A DNA stretch of 23,924 bases from Camillea tinctor (GCA_022578605.1 MU394188.1:1-23924); one strand, 5' to 3'. Counted from the stretch's first letter, positions 1 to 11,493 are shown. Notes: generated by a model from the letters alone, not told the origin. Program-made: numbers and translations.

Positions 1-1090
1 TTTTATTATAGGTTTTAAATTTATTACTTTTTTAAGCGTTTTAATTATGTTTTTAACGCTTTAAGTAAATTATATATAATTAACAATAAATATAATATAA
101 AAAATGCTTTAAAAAAAATTAATAAAAAGCTTATTTTTAATTAAGTATATACAGTTAAAAATAATAAGGTTATTATAAATGAAAATATAGTAACAAAATT
201 TATTAAGGAATATATAAACGATTTAAAATATTAAAATATAGTTATTACATTAAAAAAAGGTTTTAATAAAAACGTTAAATTTTTTTTAAAGCTTAATTAT
301 TTTTTTAGTATTTATAAGAGACTTTTATATAATATTAATCGATAAAAAAATAATCGTTTTTATATATTTAAATTTATAATTAAAAAAGTTTTAATATTAG
401 TTTATAATAATAAATATTATTTTAATATAAATAAAATAATAAAAAAATTAAAAAAGTATGCTATTTAAAAAAAAATAAAGCTAGTTAAGTAGTATATTAA
501 ATATTGTTTAGTTTATAAGTTTTATTATATAAGTTAAAATAAGCTATTTAAAAATTATTAATTAATTAAATTAAATAATTTTAAATTTATGAAAATAATT
601 ATAATTAATTTTATAATTGAACTTTTTTTAATTTTTTTTATAAGTATTTTATAGTAATTATTAAAATTAAAAAAGTATAAGTTATATTTTAACGCTTTAA
701 TAATAGGTATTTATGTTATATTAAAGCGATTTTTGTTTATACTTAAAAATTTGCGTTATATAGCGGAAAATTAAGTAAAAGTATTAATACGATAATTATT
801 ATTATTTAATTAAAAAGTGTTTAGTAGAATTATTTTAAACTAAAACTATAAATTTATTTTAAAATTTTAAAAAAAAATGTAAAAAACGCTTAAAGCACGA
901 CTTTTAATAATAATAACTTATTATTTTTAAGTAAATAAACTGTTTAAAAAAAAAATTAAATAATTAAAATAATTATTAAATATTACTATTTTAAAAATTT
1001 AAAAAGTAATTAAGTAAAATTATTATTTAAACTGCAATAAAATTTAAATATAGCGTATTTAAAAGTAATTTAATTATTTTTTTATAAGTA
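1..1090 (+). mobile_element. Ty3/gypsy LTR retrotransposon pol relic: RNase H end plus integrase, RIP-inactivated
   Basis: One frame (codons starting at 1, 4, 7...) carries the whole relic without an indel; every stop in it can come from CAA, CAG, CGA or TGG by C-to-T or G-to-A change. Codons 43-72 keep the pattern N-x-V-x-D-A-L-S-R-L that ends gypsy RNase H (D now N, R now K). The integrase zinc finger follows with candidate ligands at 403, 418, 505 and 514, giving HX4H-X28-CX2C; only the Cys at 505 survives and the other three now read Tyr. A motif like I-D-F-I-x-E-L lies at 601-624 (D now N at 607). The second catalytic Asp is at 838 (S-D-R-D-like, now Asn) and the Glu at 946 (now Lys), with exactly 35 codons between them, after a T-A-Y-H-P-Q-like stretch at 916-930. 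The element is non-functional. Gag, protease and reverse transcriptase would lie left of the window. Family assignment is strong, clade uncertain. Confidence 0.82.
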
Positions 1091-2340
1091 ACTTTTTAAT
1101 TATTATTTGTTAAGATTTAATAACGTTTTAATTAAAAATAATATAAAATTTTAACTATTTAAAAAAATATAATACTTAAAAAAATATTTATATAAAAATG
1201 TAAAATTAGCAATAAATTTTGTTATTATTAAAGTTAAGTAAATTTATAATTAAAAATATTGTTTAGTTAAATTTAATAAAGAAAATTAAGTTTATTTAAA
1301 ATTATATTAAAAATATTATTTACTTAAAAAGTTAGTTTAAAAATTTTTTTAATAACGCGTAGGTTTATAAAAAATTAAAAAAAAGGTAGAATAATTGGTA
1401 TATAAATTAAAATTGCTTAAAACTATAAAGATTTACTTAATGGTTTTAATTGTTTAACTATTTAAAAGATTTAATAAAAAGGATTTTTTTTATTAAATAG
1501 TATTACTTTTTAAACCGATTAAAAACAATTAAAAAAACTTTAAAAAAATAAGAAAATTTTTTAAGATTAAAACTATTGTAAAGCATTGCGTAAGTTGAGA
1601 AGATTTTAAGTATTTAGTAAAATAAAAAAATTATAGCTATAAAAATAATTAGTAAAAGTTAAAATAGTAATTAAAAAATATTAAAAAATTAATAAAAAAG
1701 TATTAAAATTATTAATTAAAAAGAAGACTTATATTGCTATAAAAAAAAAAAGTGTTTAAGTTAAAAAAAAGTTGCAGTTAACTTTTTAAAAGAAATTAAA
1801 ATAAAAGTTTATTAGTTAAAAATAAATAGCTGTAAAAAAAATTACGAAGTAAGCTTAAAAAGGTTTAAAATAATGTTTAATAAAAGCATTAAGGTTTTTT
1901 ATTATAGTTGGCATTTAATGCAATTACTGTATATTAAGGAGTGCATAGCATTTTATATAAATAAAATAAGGATTAATATTAGCATTAATAAATAAGATAA
2001 GAAAATAGCAATATTTAATGTGCAGCGCAGTTGCATATTTAATGTTGTATTTTTTTATTTTTTTACATATTTATAATACTATTTTATACTGCTACATTTT
2101 GCATTAATAACTATTTTTAATTTTTAAAAAATTAAAAATTAAAACGTAAATTATTTATAATTAATGCTTAATATTATTATGTAAAGTTAATAAAACTTTT
2201 TTAAAATAAGTTAAAAGTATAAATATTAATACTTTTAAACATTTGCAAAAAAATAATTATAGTAGTAATAAAGTATTAAAAACTAAAAATTAATTTAAAG
2301 CTTTTTAAAACTTTTAAACTTTTATATAAAAATTAAACTT
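1091..2340. repeat. RIPed DNA downstream of the integrase relic, unassigned
   Basis: Composition is as in the preceding relic up to about 1900. The integrase frame can be followed a little further: a stretch at about 1255-1290 faintly resembles the V-W-L-x-L motif found after gypsy integrase cores. I could not find a convincing chromodomain or the 3' LTR. A short island at about 1905-2060 keeps more CA and TG than its surroundings. No gene is seen. Confidence 0.5.
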
Positions 2341-2820
2341 ACTACTTAACTTTTTTTACAACGTTTTAAACGTTTTTTAACTGCTTTATGCATAAGCTTT
2401 TTTTTAAAATATTTAAAAAAGTTAAAAATAGCAAAGTAGTTTAAAATTTTACTTTTTTTACTTTTTTTTTAAATAAAACACGAAAAAATAAAAAAAGCAA
2501 AATAATGCTATGCTATTAATGTAGTAATAAAACTTATTAATAGTTTAAATACTTTAAAAAATAAAAGTAATTCGTTTTTTTTTTGCTATAATATCGTTAT
2601 TATTAATAGTTTATTATTTAAATATTTTAATGTTTTTTTATTATTTAAAAAAGTAAAGCTTTTATTTTTTAATTTTATATAAAGGCATTTTATTAGTTTT
2701 TATATTTATAAAGGTTTTTTTTAATAAACAGCATAACTAGCAAATACATGCTATTTTTAAGTATATATATCGTAGTTTATAATATGTAGTTTTATTATAT
2801 AGTTTATAGCTTATATTTTG
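2341..2820 (-). pseudogene. Possible second RIPed coding relic, unidentified
   Basis: The + strand is T-rich here, so a coding strand would be the minus strand. One minus-strand frame has only about eight stops in 160 codons, all explicable by RIP, and shows a Cys-containing stretch near 2710-2750 followed further on by a Lys/Arg-rich stretch near 2350-2400. I do not recognise a family. It may be the continuation of another transposable element. Low GC makes any frame choice weak. Confidence 0.2.
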
Positions 2821-3918
2821 TTATTATTTCGTTATTATACCGCCGTTATATTAAGCATAGTTTAAAAATATATAAGCAATATATTAAAAGCAATTTATTT
2901 TACTTTTTTACTAGTTTTTATTTTGCTTTTTTATTAGTTTATTGTTATTATTAGTCGTTATTTAACATAAAGTTAAATTATTAGCTATTTTAATTTTAAA
3001 AGTAATAGTTATTTAAGTATAAATAGCTAATTACGTTAATTAATAAGTTTACTATAAAATGCTTTAAAAAAAGTTTATAAATATGTTGTTTTATTGTTAA
3101 AAAAGCAATATACTTTTATTTTATTTATTTATTTAAGTTAACTTTTACTTATAACTTTTATAAACAGTTAACTTATAATTTACTAATGTATTAAAGCTTT
3201 TTAAAAGCAAAAGTAATAAATAAAAACTATGTTATTTATTAAAATTGTTATAAAATAAGCTATTAAATAATTAGAAATTATTAAAAAAAGCTTAAATTTG
3301 CCACAAATTAAAGTTAATTTCATAATAAAAAAAAATAATTATTATAGCAAAGGCTTAATTTTTAACTTTATACATAACATAGCTAATTAGCCGTTTATAT
3401 AAACCTTTATAACTGCTATTAGTTTAATTTATTAGCTATTATCTTTAAAATATATTTAATTCTTAATTATACTTAAATGTTTAAACTTTTGTTGTAATAA
3501 TTATTAAAAACTATAAAAAGTAAAGTATTTAATAAAAGTTATTACGTAATTTTTACATTTTTATTTAATTTAATATTTTAAATATATAATAATTTATAAA
3601 AAAATTTATAATTAATATTTAAAATTAAATAAAAATAATAAAAATAAAAGCTTTTTAAATTTTAATATATTATAAATATATATTATTATTATTAACTTTA
3701 ATTTAAATTTTATTGTATAAATTAAAGTAAAAAACTTAATATTAAAACGTATTTTTTTTATATTTTTTATAATATATATTAACATATTACGTAATAAATA
3801 AAATATATAAAATTAAAACTAATATATAAATATATTAAATAATAGTTAAAAACTATAAAAATAAAAAAAATAAATTAATAGCGATTTTATTTAATTAAAT
3901 ACGTTATGTTAAAAATAT
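2821..3918. repeat. RIPed DNA up to the composition boundary
   Basis: Very AT-rich, with no recognisable domain on either strand. It ends abruptly at about 3918, where the sequence changes within about 20 bases from AT-only runs to mixed sequence (a gtgggg-containing stretch). No target-site duplication or terminal repeat is evident at the edge. Confidence 0.6.
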
Positions 3919-6125
3919 AGCATTTTTCAATTTTTAGTGGGGTTTAGTGTTCCCAAAGTAGGGGTGTTCCTAAAGGTGGTGATGGATGGTAGATAAACAT
4001 GTGCCTATAGCCAATAAGCCCCATATAATTTCTTTTCATGGAGACATAACCATTCTACATGTTACACCTATATGCTGGTATATATCAATTGATGTTGCAC
4101 ATGTACGAGGTACTATGTAGGACTATATGCATACCTACCTACCTACGTACATATACAGATAGTCATCCCAGGAAGATATCAGCAGATGGATATATGTCAA
4201 GGTAGGGATATATGTACTATGGCTACCTAACGTACTTCATTGTCACCAGACAACAACAGGCCATGACATGATTTTTGCTTCTCCCACTACTCTCTCTTCC
4301 CACCTCCAACCATAGGACTTTGGGTTCTATTCTATCTCCCCTCTCTTTCTTCTCGGTGCGATAGATGGGAAAGTGCTAGACCGGTCCTATTTCTTGAATG
4401 CGAAAGCAAATCCCGAATGAAATCCGCATATGGGAAAAACAAACGCCTGTCACTGCCAATTGGGTTATTGCGGAATGCGAAAATCCCCTATTAGAAGTTT
4501 GCCCATTGGTTGGCATCCCGCCCCCCTCTAAAGTCACCAGTTCTTGTCAATTCGCGCAACTTGCTCAGATGACAGGACAGGAAAAAAGAAAGGGTAGGAT
4601 TATTGAGTGCCAGATATGTACAACACGATAACAGGACGCCTTCGACCAACGACACGGTTCCGAATACTAGATTAGATGGTTCTTTAATCTTTAATCCCGC
4701 GACTCGTCACTTTGTTATGTATCATTCATTGAATCTATCCGTTTGTAAGTAACGTAACTCTCTAGGTTAACCTGGTATATATTCTCTACAAGGCGGCAAC
4801 AGAGATAAGAAGAGGGGCGGGACTTCTTGATATCACAATTTCAAGTTCTTGGTTTTTCTTCGTTTCCCTTTTCTCGCCACTGGCACTTGGATGTTTTCAC
4901 CCTGTCATTTAATGCACGTTGGCTACGCGATTCGACAACAATCCCGTCTGAAGAAGAGAAGAGTCGAGACTCCTGCGGCCCGGCAGTTGGGGGTGTAAAG
5001 AAAAGAGAAACGGGACGGCTTGTTTTATGATACATGACCTGCCTCGTCTACGCTCGTTCTAGTCGTGTCTACGCCGATCGGTCCGTTCCTGGCATCATGT
5101 CGGTAACGGCTCGGTTCTATTCCACACGTCCGTCGCTGTTTGACATTTTCAGAGGGACTTGAGGCGTAGGAAGAGGAGAAAAAATCGGGTTCGTTCACTT
5201 AGACTAGCTAGGTACTTAAGAGTCAGTGATTGCTTACTAGCATTCAAGTACCCTACCTGTTTTTTTTCTGTTCTATCTATTATGTACTTTTTAACATTGT
5301 AACCTGAATATGACCAGTCAGCTCTCCTTCCGGTCCGGACAAGAGATAGGCAACGGGCGATATCTTCAGGAAAAATCATGCTTAAGAGAGAGAGAGAAAG
5401 GCAAAGATGAATTCTAGTGCAATGATGGTATACCAAATACCTAGAATATCATGTACATTGATCAATAACCTAACTTACTTACATCTGTTGCATTGGTAAC
5501 TCCTAGCTAATACCTACTTACACTTACACTTATTACACTTATTATACTACTGGTTTTACAAGTAACCTAAAAAGTTTTAATGATTCGCCATTCGTACAAG
5601 GATCCGCTAAGCCCCACTCTTTTATTCCCTCCTTGTTCTCCTTCTCTTCGTTCTTCTAGAAGGGTTCCTATTTTGGTATGGGGGTATGGGGCGTGACTAG
5701 CAAAGCTGAGCCACGTGGGGCTCGAGAGCCCGAGGGGCATACGGAGATCGCCGCCACAGCGGAAACCAACCAGATTTGGAAAGGCCTTCCGAAAAAAACA
5801 TGGCTGCACCCCACCTTTCCACTCGCCGCACAAAGACAGAGCAAGTAAAATACCATTTAAAAACAAAGATAAAAAGGTTAAAAAGAAATAATTTCCCGTA
5901 GGGCGACGGTGAGAAAATAGGTAAGGCCTACACCACACTTACACTAACTACTACACTAACACTACCATAACCTAGGTGCTTAAACACACTAACTACAACT
6001 AACAACCTTACCTAACTTGACCTAAGAATTTCTCAGCCCCAGAAAGAGGCCGAAATTCCATCCACCGCCCATTTTACCATCATCGTTCATTTCACCAATT
6101 TTGCCAATTGATTGCGCGTCAACGT

Positions 6126-6160
6126 TTTTCTTTTTCTTAATAAAAAATAAAAATAATAAT
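6126..6160. repeat. AT-rich low-complexity tract
   Basis: A T-run followed by A-rich AAAAT/AAT units, set in DNA of ordinary composition. It is one of several such islands in the window. Confidence 0.6.
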
Positions 6161-6403
6161 TGACACCATAACTTTATTTTCATTCTAGTGTTTTAGTTTC
6201 ATGAAAACTCAATTGCCAACCAATGGGTCCTCCTCTGCCCCAGTTCCTAGCAACGTTACTTGCCCTATACTCCGTAAGCCTAACCCCCTTAACCATGAGA
6301 GAGACGACGTTTTAGTAATGCCGCCGAATACACATGGGAACGGTAATGTATATACATGGGCTTTTTAGCCTGCCTCGTCGGGCTGGGTACAGGACCCTAT
6401 TAA

Positions 6404-6423
6404 CTATTACTATTACTATTACT
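6404..6423. repeat. Short (TATTAC)n tandem repeat
   Basis: About three uninterrupted copies of the hexamer tattac. A small microsatellite with no gene context. Confidence 0.75.
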
Positions 6424-6811
6424 CGTAGCCCAGCAGAAAACAGGGCAAGGGACGGACAAAGTCCAAAACGTGTCGTCGTTTGAGGCGAACGCACATGTGG
6501 CATGTGGAGAAGGCTACGGTATGCACTCAGGTTTATGTATATACTTTCATCCATCTATATGTAGAGGCTGGACATGTGTGTGTACGTACCTTCGAGAAGA
6601 TCACGTAGCCTTGCCGGAAGGCGGAAGAGGGGACGCATATCTACATACACACGACACGCACATCACCATCGTGACTTATCGACTCTACGAATTCTGGATT
6701 GGTTAACTCTATCTGCTTTTCTTTTGATGCTTTCTTCGCCTCTTCAGATCCAGTATAAGCAGGTATGCTATGCTATTCTACCTAGGAGAGGAAACAATAA
6801 CCACCACTGCC

Positions 6812-6850
6812 CCCTTTCCCCTATTATTTCCCTTTAAGGAAGGGAAAGGG
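6812..6850. repeat. 9-bp inverted repeat in a pyrimidine/purine tract
   Basis: ccctttccc at 6812-6820 pairs perfectly with gggaaaggg at 6842-6850. A shorter stem (tttccctt/aagggaaa) nests inside. The tract is simple-sequence-like, so pairing may be incidental. Confidence 0.5.
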
Positions 6851-7396
6851 AAATTCGAGAAGAAGGCATTAACCATGTTCTGTATTCGCCTAGGTCGCAT
6901 GCTACCATACGTGTATGTAGCCGCAGGCATTTGTACAGGGCAGACGACCGAGCTACCTACGTACTTTGTTGAACTAAGAAGCGCGCCAGCGAAATAGCTA
7001 AGCATACATAAAGGAGACGGGTGCGCTACAGTTGTAGCCCCGGTCCAATGACGCCTTGCTTCTTACTAGCCGTGTACCGAGCTTACACATACTAAATGGC
7101 AGGGACTAGGTCACTAGATGTCTAAGGGAAAGGGAAGGGGAAGAGAAAGGGGGGATAGTCTTTGACTTTTAGGATTTCATGCACGTTCGATACCCTCTCT
7201 CTTTCTATTCTCTTCTTGGATAGAGCTAGCTCTTACATACATACATACATGTATAACCTTTAGCGAAGTGTCATCATCCCAGAGATGTGATGCTAAGATG
7301 AATTCGAATGGAGGACTAGATGGGTAGGTGCCTGTACGTGGCCTCCCTCGTCTTCTAAGCGCGAAACTGCACTGCCGGGGAATGGACTGGCTGCTC

Positions 7397-7424
7397 TACT
7401 TAGACTATGTTACTTAGACTATGT
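7397..7424. repeat. Perfect 14-bp tandem duplication
   Basis: The unit tacttagactatgt occurs twice head to tail (7397-7410 and 7411-7424) without mismatch, suggesting a recent slippage event. Confidence 0.85.
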
Positions 7425-7831
7425 ATATACTACAACTACACTAAACGCAAGGATGAATAATATCAGCAGTATACATTCTTTTTGCTCTATTCTTCCCCTC
7501 AAGGTACATAGCCATAGCAAATCATCCCTCCTCCCCTTATACCAGACAGACATTAGTGGTCGTATGTACTCTAAACAATAGCCATATCCCAACTTAGGCT
7601 AACTTACATAGGTTTAAGTCGAAGTAAAACCTCCTAACCTAACTAGAACTAAGGGACAAGGAGAATTTTTCTTGTGTGTCTACTCGGCAACACATCCAGC
7701 CTTGCAGGAAGGGGGCGAGAAGTTAAAAGAAAATAGGCGGAGACGCCAGAGAATTTCACGGAACAGTCGTCCTTCTCTTTTCCCCACATCTCACCTACTT
7801 CCTTGTACGTATGCATAGGTATTTGGTGTTG

Positions 7832-7848
7832 AAAAAAAAAAAAAAAAA
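7832..7848. repeat. Poly-A homopolymer (17 A)
   Basis: A run of seventeen A followed by a gaga-rich purine stretch. No gene or retroelement 3' end is visible beside it. Confidence 0.85.
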
Positions 7849-10344
7849 GAGAAGAGAAAAAACCGTGCGCGCATACCCACGGCGCGGAAGGTGGGGAATG
7901 CGGACATTGCGGACAGCCCTTTTTGATTTTTGATTTTTTTTTCCCCTTTTGGGGCAAGGTTATGGGTTGGTAGAGTAGAGAGGGCTACGCTAGGACTGGG
8001 GAAATACATAGGATGGAATGTATTACACATACATACGACATACATGCACTTGAGGTCACGGGCTCTATTGATGTACCTATGCTTTTTCTCATGTCTGGTT
8101 AACCCGTCTCCTTTTCTACCTGTCGCTGCGGCTGGTGCGGAGGAAGAGAAAGGGGAAGTCTCGCCTTCTTCTCCCCTTAATGGCTACGTAGGTATAGAGG
8201 CGTATACCTTACATAGGAGGGTACCGCAGAAATGTTGGTGTACCTGCGATAATAGAACCCTGTGAAGCTTGTCATCCTCAAGGCGATAGGGAAACTAGAT
8301 ATGTAACATACCTATCGTAGTCAATGTAGTTAGTTACATACGTAGTGGCTTTGCGGCCGGGCTGGGCTGGAAAAAAAGCAGCCGGAAGGGATCCACTGCT
8401 AGGGATATGATATGTAGGTAATTCGGCTGTTTGCCCGACGTTTGTGTATGTATAACACATATAGTAGGCGCTTCGCCTCCCCCCTCCCCTTCTCTGCTTC
8501 TCCCTTCGTTCATGCGGTGGATTCGGTATTACGTCACCGGCCGCGGCCGTGCTGGTTTCGGGTCGGGCTGACGACCGACCCAGACCCAGATGAAGCCCCG
8601 GCCGATTGCTATGTTACCAGAGTGTAGCATGTAATTTATGAATAGACCAGGCCATACGGCTCTAGGATGAGGGAGAGGGGGAGACAATTGACGTGGTCAT
8701 GGTATGTTAGTCATTTTTATGTGCGTAGTGAACTAGGTGGTAGAAGGTGCTTTGTCAGAGGTTGAAATGACGATGGGGAAGAGAGTGGGAGAAGCTCATA
8801 TATATACAATTATGTAATCGCGATGGGAGTTGGTATGCATAGGTTATATCATGAGGCTATATACGGTAGTCAAAAATAACAGTAACAGCCATGAAACGAG
8901 TATCACGTGGTTCGTTACATCGTTTGACGTTCTGCTTCTACATATGCCTTTCCTTACACACTACGCAATCTGCTAATATCCGTCGTCAGAAAGCCCCTAG
9001 TTCCTAGGGACAAGACAAGAAAACTAGTATGTAATATGATGTTCTAGTGTCATCTAATTCTTATTCTGAATTTTATTCTTTTTTCTCTCTGGGCATTTTA
9101 TCGAATTTATCTAGGTTTAAATTTATTCGTTTTTCCTTCGAAAAAAAAATTATAAGTTGTATCTGTATATATACACACACCATCATTAACGTTATAAGGG
9201 ATGAACCCCGTCGCTTCACTGCCTCGAAGCGCGTTAGCACCCGAGCCAAAGCTCTGGGAACAAACTTCCGGATAGTCTTTCGGCTAGTGCTCCCCTTTGA
9301 CTCGACTCAGGTAACTCGTGCCGGCGTGACTTGTTACACCGGGTGCGCGAACGCGGTTTGCCAACGGTGTCCGATTTTTTCTTTCCTTTGGGATCCTCTC
9401 CAAGCATGGGATTCCTACCCGCTCACAGACAAGCCACCATCGCCGCTAGTGTTTTTTTACTTTTACTTTCCCGCAACTCATGGCCGCGTAGCGGGAAGGG
9501 GTGATGTCTGGGAAGGTTTGAAACTATGATGAGTCAATGACGTACAGAGGTAGAAAGGGATGTGGTGAGCGCTAGGTAGAGTAGCGTGAAAGAAGAAGCT
9601 GTCAATGTCTGTTTGGCCTACGGCAGATAGGAGCAGTTTGCTCCTAGCTAGCTATTACATACATAGCTAAGACTAGGCTACCGGTGAGGCAAGAACTCCC
9701 TCCCTGTCGCCGGAATGTGGGATGTGCTGCTATTGCCCTGACTCTGATACTTTGCCGGGAAGGCAACTCGGGTTGCGATTCGGCAAATGAGTCGTGTGGG
9801 CTTTTATCATCAACATGATTACATTGCTGCCCTTGGAAACACCGTATGGGATTTTCGATCGTCTTCAAAGGCAGTGGCGATTTGGGACGCCGCCGTGTTC
9901 ATTAGTATACGAAAAAGTATGGTCATAACATAGTATTTCTCCCTCTTTGTCTCGGCCCTATCGTTCTTTAAGGGTTTAGAAAGAAAGTCAGGGTCTAAGA
10001 CCAAATACCGATCGCTAACAATCTGGGGTGGGAGTTTGGGGCTTGCGGGAAAACTTGCTAGCCCGCAACTGTCAGCAGAGGTCAGCTGAGTTTCACTCTC
10101 CATGTGATGCCTCTAGATTAACTGTAGTGCCTTTCACGAAACAGGTCTACTAGTCCAAGCCATATAATTAATCGTATGTCCGTAACTAAGTTTCACTGGC
10201 TAAGTTCAAGGGGGGAGGAACGTGTGACGTATGTTTTATGATAGCGAGCGATTCATATAACCTACACCTCACTTCCCTTTGATATGGTTTGCCATAGCCT
10301 TAACTAGGAAGTTGTCAATTTACAAGTGCGGGTAAAAAGGTGAC

Positions 10345-10370
10345 CTAAGGAACTCGATAGAGTTCCTTAG
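10345..10370. repeat. Perfect inverted repeat, 11-bp arms, 4-base loop
   Basis: ctaaggaactc at 10345-10355 is exactly complementary to gagttccttag at 10360-10370, with loop gata. It lies about 270 bp beyond the stop codon of the methyltransferase gene on that gene's 3' side. It could fold as a hairpin in RNA or be a palindromic protein site. No poly-U follows, so a bacterial-type terminator is not indicated. Confidence 0.7.
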
Positions 10371-10641
10371 TAAGAATGGAGAAGATCTGGATATTTTGAT
10401 TACTGATGCCCAGTGTATAGACTTTGATGGTCTAATTACGATATAGAGGTGGGCCTATCTGGCTCACGTACCACGATGTAGAGTGAAAACAGTTATTTCT
10501 CTCAATAACAAGTTGGCAGGTTCAATAAATGATAATTCTTCTATCGAATATACATTTGGACACAGTTCATAGATCTACAGTGTTGTTGAAAAATGATCCT
10601 GGACCCCCCTTTCTCTAAGAGACCTTAGCTCATACAGTCAT

Positions 10642-11493
10642 TCAACTGCTCAACCTAGGTTTCCTGCCTAGCACAATATCCGAAGCAACACCAATATCGT
10701 TCGATAGGTCCTTATACTCTCCCAGAACCTTGAGTAGCTCAGGAAGGACATCGTCGGGGTTGCCCTTCCAGGCTCCCATGTCCCGGATCGAGAATCCGGG
10801 GTGGTTGCCGCGATACCAGAAGTCGACGTAGTCTTCCTTGGTCTTGACAGTAAACATCGGCATCCAAACCTTGACTTTTTGGATGTCCTCGAATCCAGCC
10901 TCGCGCATGCCTGCCTCGAGCTGCTCAGGTGCCGTCCACGCCTTGTCATCGTGTACATAAGATGGTTCGTAGGCTGGGTCGAGGCGCGCGCACGCCCGGT
11001 TCCAGGGCTCGGCTATGTTGATATCTGTGCTGAGGGAGATACCAGCTACGCCTCCAGGGGCCAAAGAATCGTAGAACTCCCGTACCACATCCGGCTGCTT
11101 GTCGCCGCTGAACTGGATCATGAGCGCCGCAACCACGTGGGTAAAGAAGTCCCTTGGGATCTGAGTGCGATCCATAGCCGCAGCATCGCCTACGCAGAGC
11201 TTTACCCCTGATAGACCGAGTTGCCTGATACGCTCGATCATACCTGGTGAGAGGTCCAGGGCTGTGATCGGAATGAACGGATGACGCTCGCGCAGGATAG
11301 ACGTCGAGATGCCGGTCCCAGCACCACAGTCCAGAAACTTGGATTCGGCCGTGGGAGGGTGCATCTTGAACAGTGCTTCGATCAAACGCTCAATCCCAAG
11401 CTTAGTGGCTGGTGCTAAGTACTTCTCATAAGAAGCAGATCCGTCGGACCAGCCTTCACCCGTGGCGGCTTTAGAGATGATCAAGTCAGCCAT
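10642..11493 (-). CDS. Class I SAM-dependent methyltransferase, small-molecule type
   Basis: Predicted soluble 283-residue enzyme transferring a methyl group from S-adenosylmethionine; the substrate cannot be read from sequence. The Rossmann-type methyltransferase fold runs from about residue 25 to 205. Motif I, FLDCGAGTG, is at 53-61 (SAM-binding glycine loop). The acidic end of strand beta-2 is D80 in ALDLS, and motif II, VGDAAAMD at 101-108, places D103 near the adenine. LAPGGVAGISL at 144-154 is the usual post-III strand, and VASDIVLGRKP at 269-279 looks like the closing beta strand. The length fits stand-alone Methyltransf_11/25-type proteins of fungi, many in secondary metabolism. There are no introns, in-frame stops or signal peptide. 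The ATG has an excellent fungal context (caacaATGgc). The gene is visibly more GC-rich than its flanks and unaffected by RIP. No other biosynthetic gene lies in the window, so a pathway cannot be assigned. Confidence 0.93.
   Translation of the reverse strand: MADLIISKAATGEGWSDGSASYEKYLAPATKLGIERLIEALFKMHPPTAESKFLDCGAGTGISTSILRERHPFIPITALDLSPGMIERIRQLGLSGVKLCVGDAAAMDRTQIPRDFFTHVVAALMIQFSGDKQPDVVREFYDSLAPGGVAGISLSTDINIAEPWNRACARLDPAYEPSYVHDDKAWTAPEQLEAGMREAGFEDIQKVKVWMPMFTVKTKEDYVDFWYRGNHPGFSIRDMGAWKGNPDDVLPELLKVLGEYKDLSNDIGVASDIVLGRKPRLSS

Larger units (their letters stand above)
1..3918. repeat. RIP-mutated AT-rich repeat block
   Basis: Sampled lines are about 15-17% G+C, against roughly 45% after position 3918. 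The remaining C is mostly in CpT or CpG context (aagctt, aacgtt), while CpA and its complement TpG are rare. Fungal repeat-induced point mutation attacks CpA in duplicated DNA, so this fits a heavily RIPed repeat cluster. The + strand is A-rich over the first 2 kb and T-rich around 2300-3300, suggesting at least two elements in opposite orientation. No intact gene survives. The left edge is cut by the window. Confidence 0.88.
3919..10641. other. 6.7-kb gene-poor intergenic stretch
   Basis: No ORF here has a domain I recognise or a sustained coding look. Open frames are short, overlap on opposite strands and contain low-complexity translations. The DNA is rich in TA, tacctacc-type strings, CCTAGG palindromes and small tandem repeats. 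It may carry non-coding transcripts or distal regulatory DNA, but nothing in the sequence shows this. Confidence 0.6.

Noticed and set aside
2641..2760. Crypton/tyrosine-recombinase-like reading on the minus strand
   Set aside because: A vague resemblance appears in one frame only after assuming many RIP changes; no catalytic Arg-His-Arg-Tyr pattern could be placed.
5567..5938. 123-codon minus-strand ORF
   Set aside because: Simple-sequence-like translation, with overlapping open frames on the same strand and no family resemblance.
8560..8581. 7-bp inverted repeat gggtcgg/ccgaccc
   Set aside because: Short arms in GC-rich DNA; expected by chance in a window of this size.
9047..9529. 160-codon plus-strand ORF
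   Set aside because: N-terminal third is low-complexity (Phe/Ser/Ile), with no domain, no fungal start context and no codon bias like the two real genes.
10801..11211. 136-codon plus-strand ORF
   Set aside because: Antisense shadow of the GC-rich methyltransferase gene.
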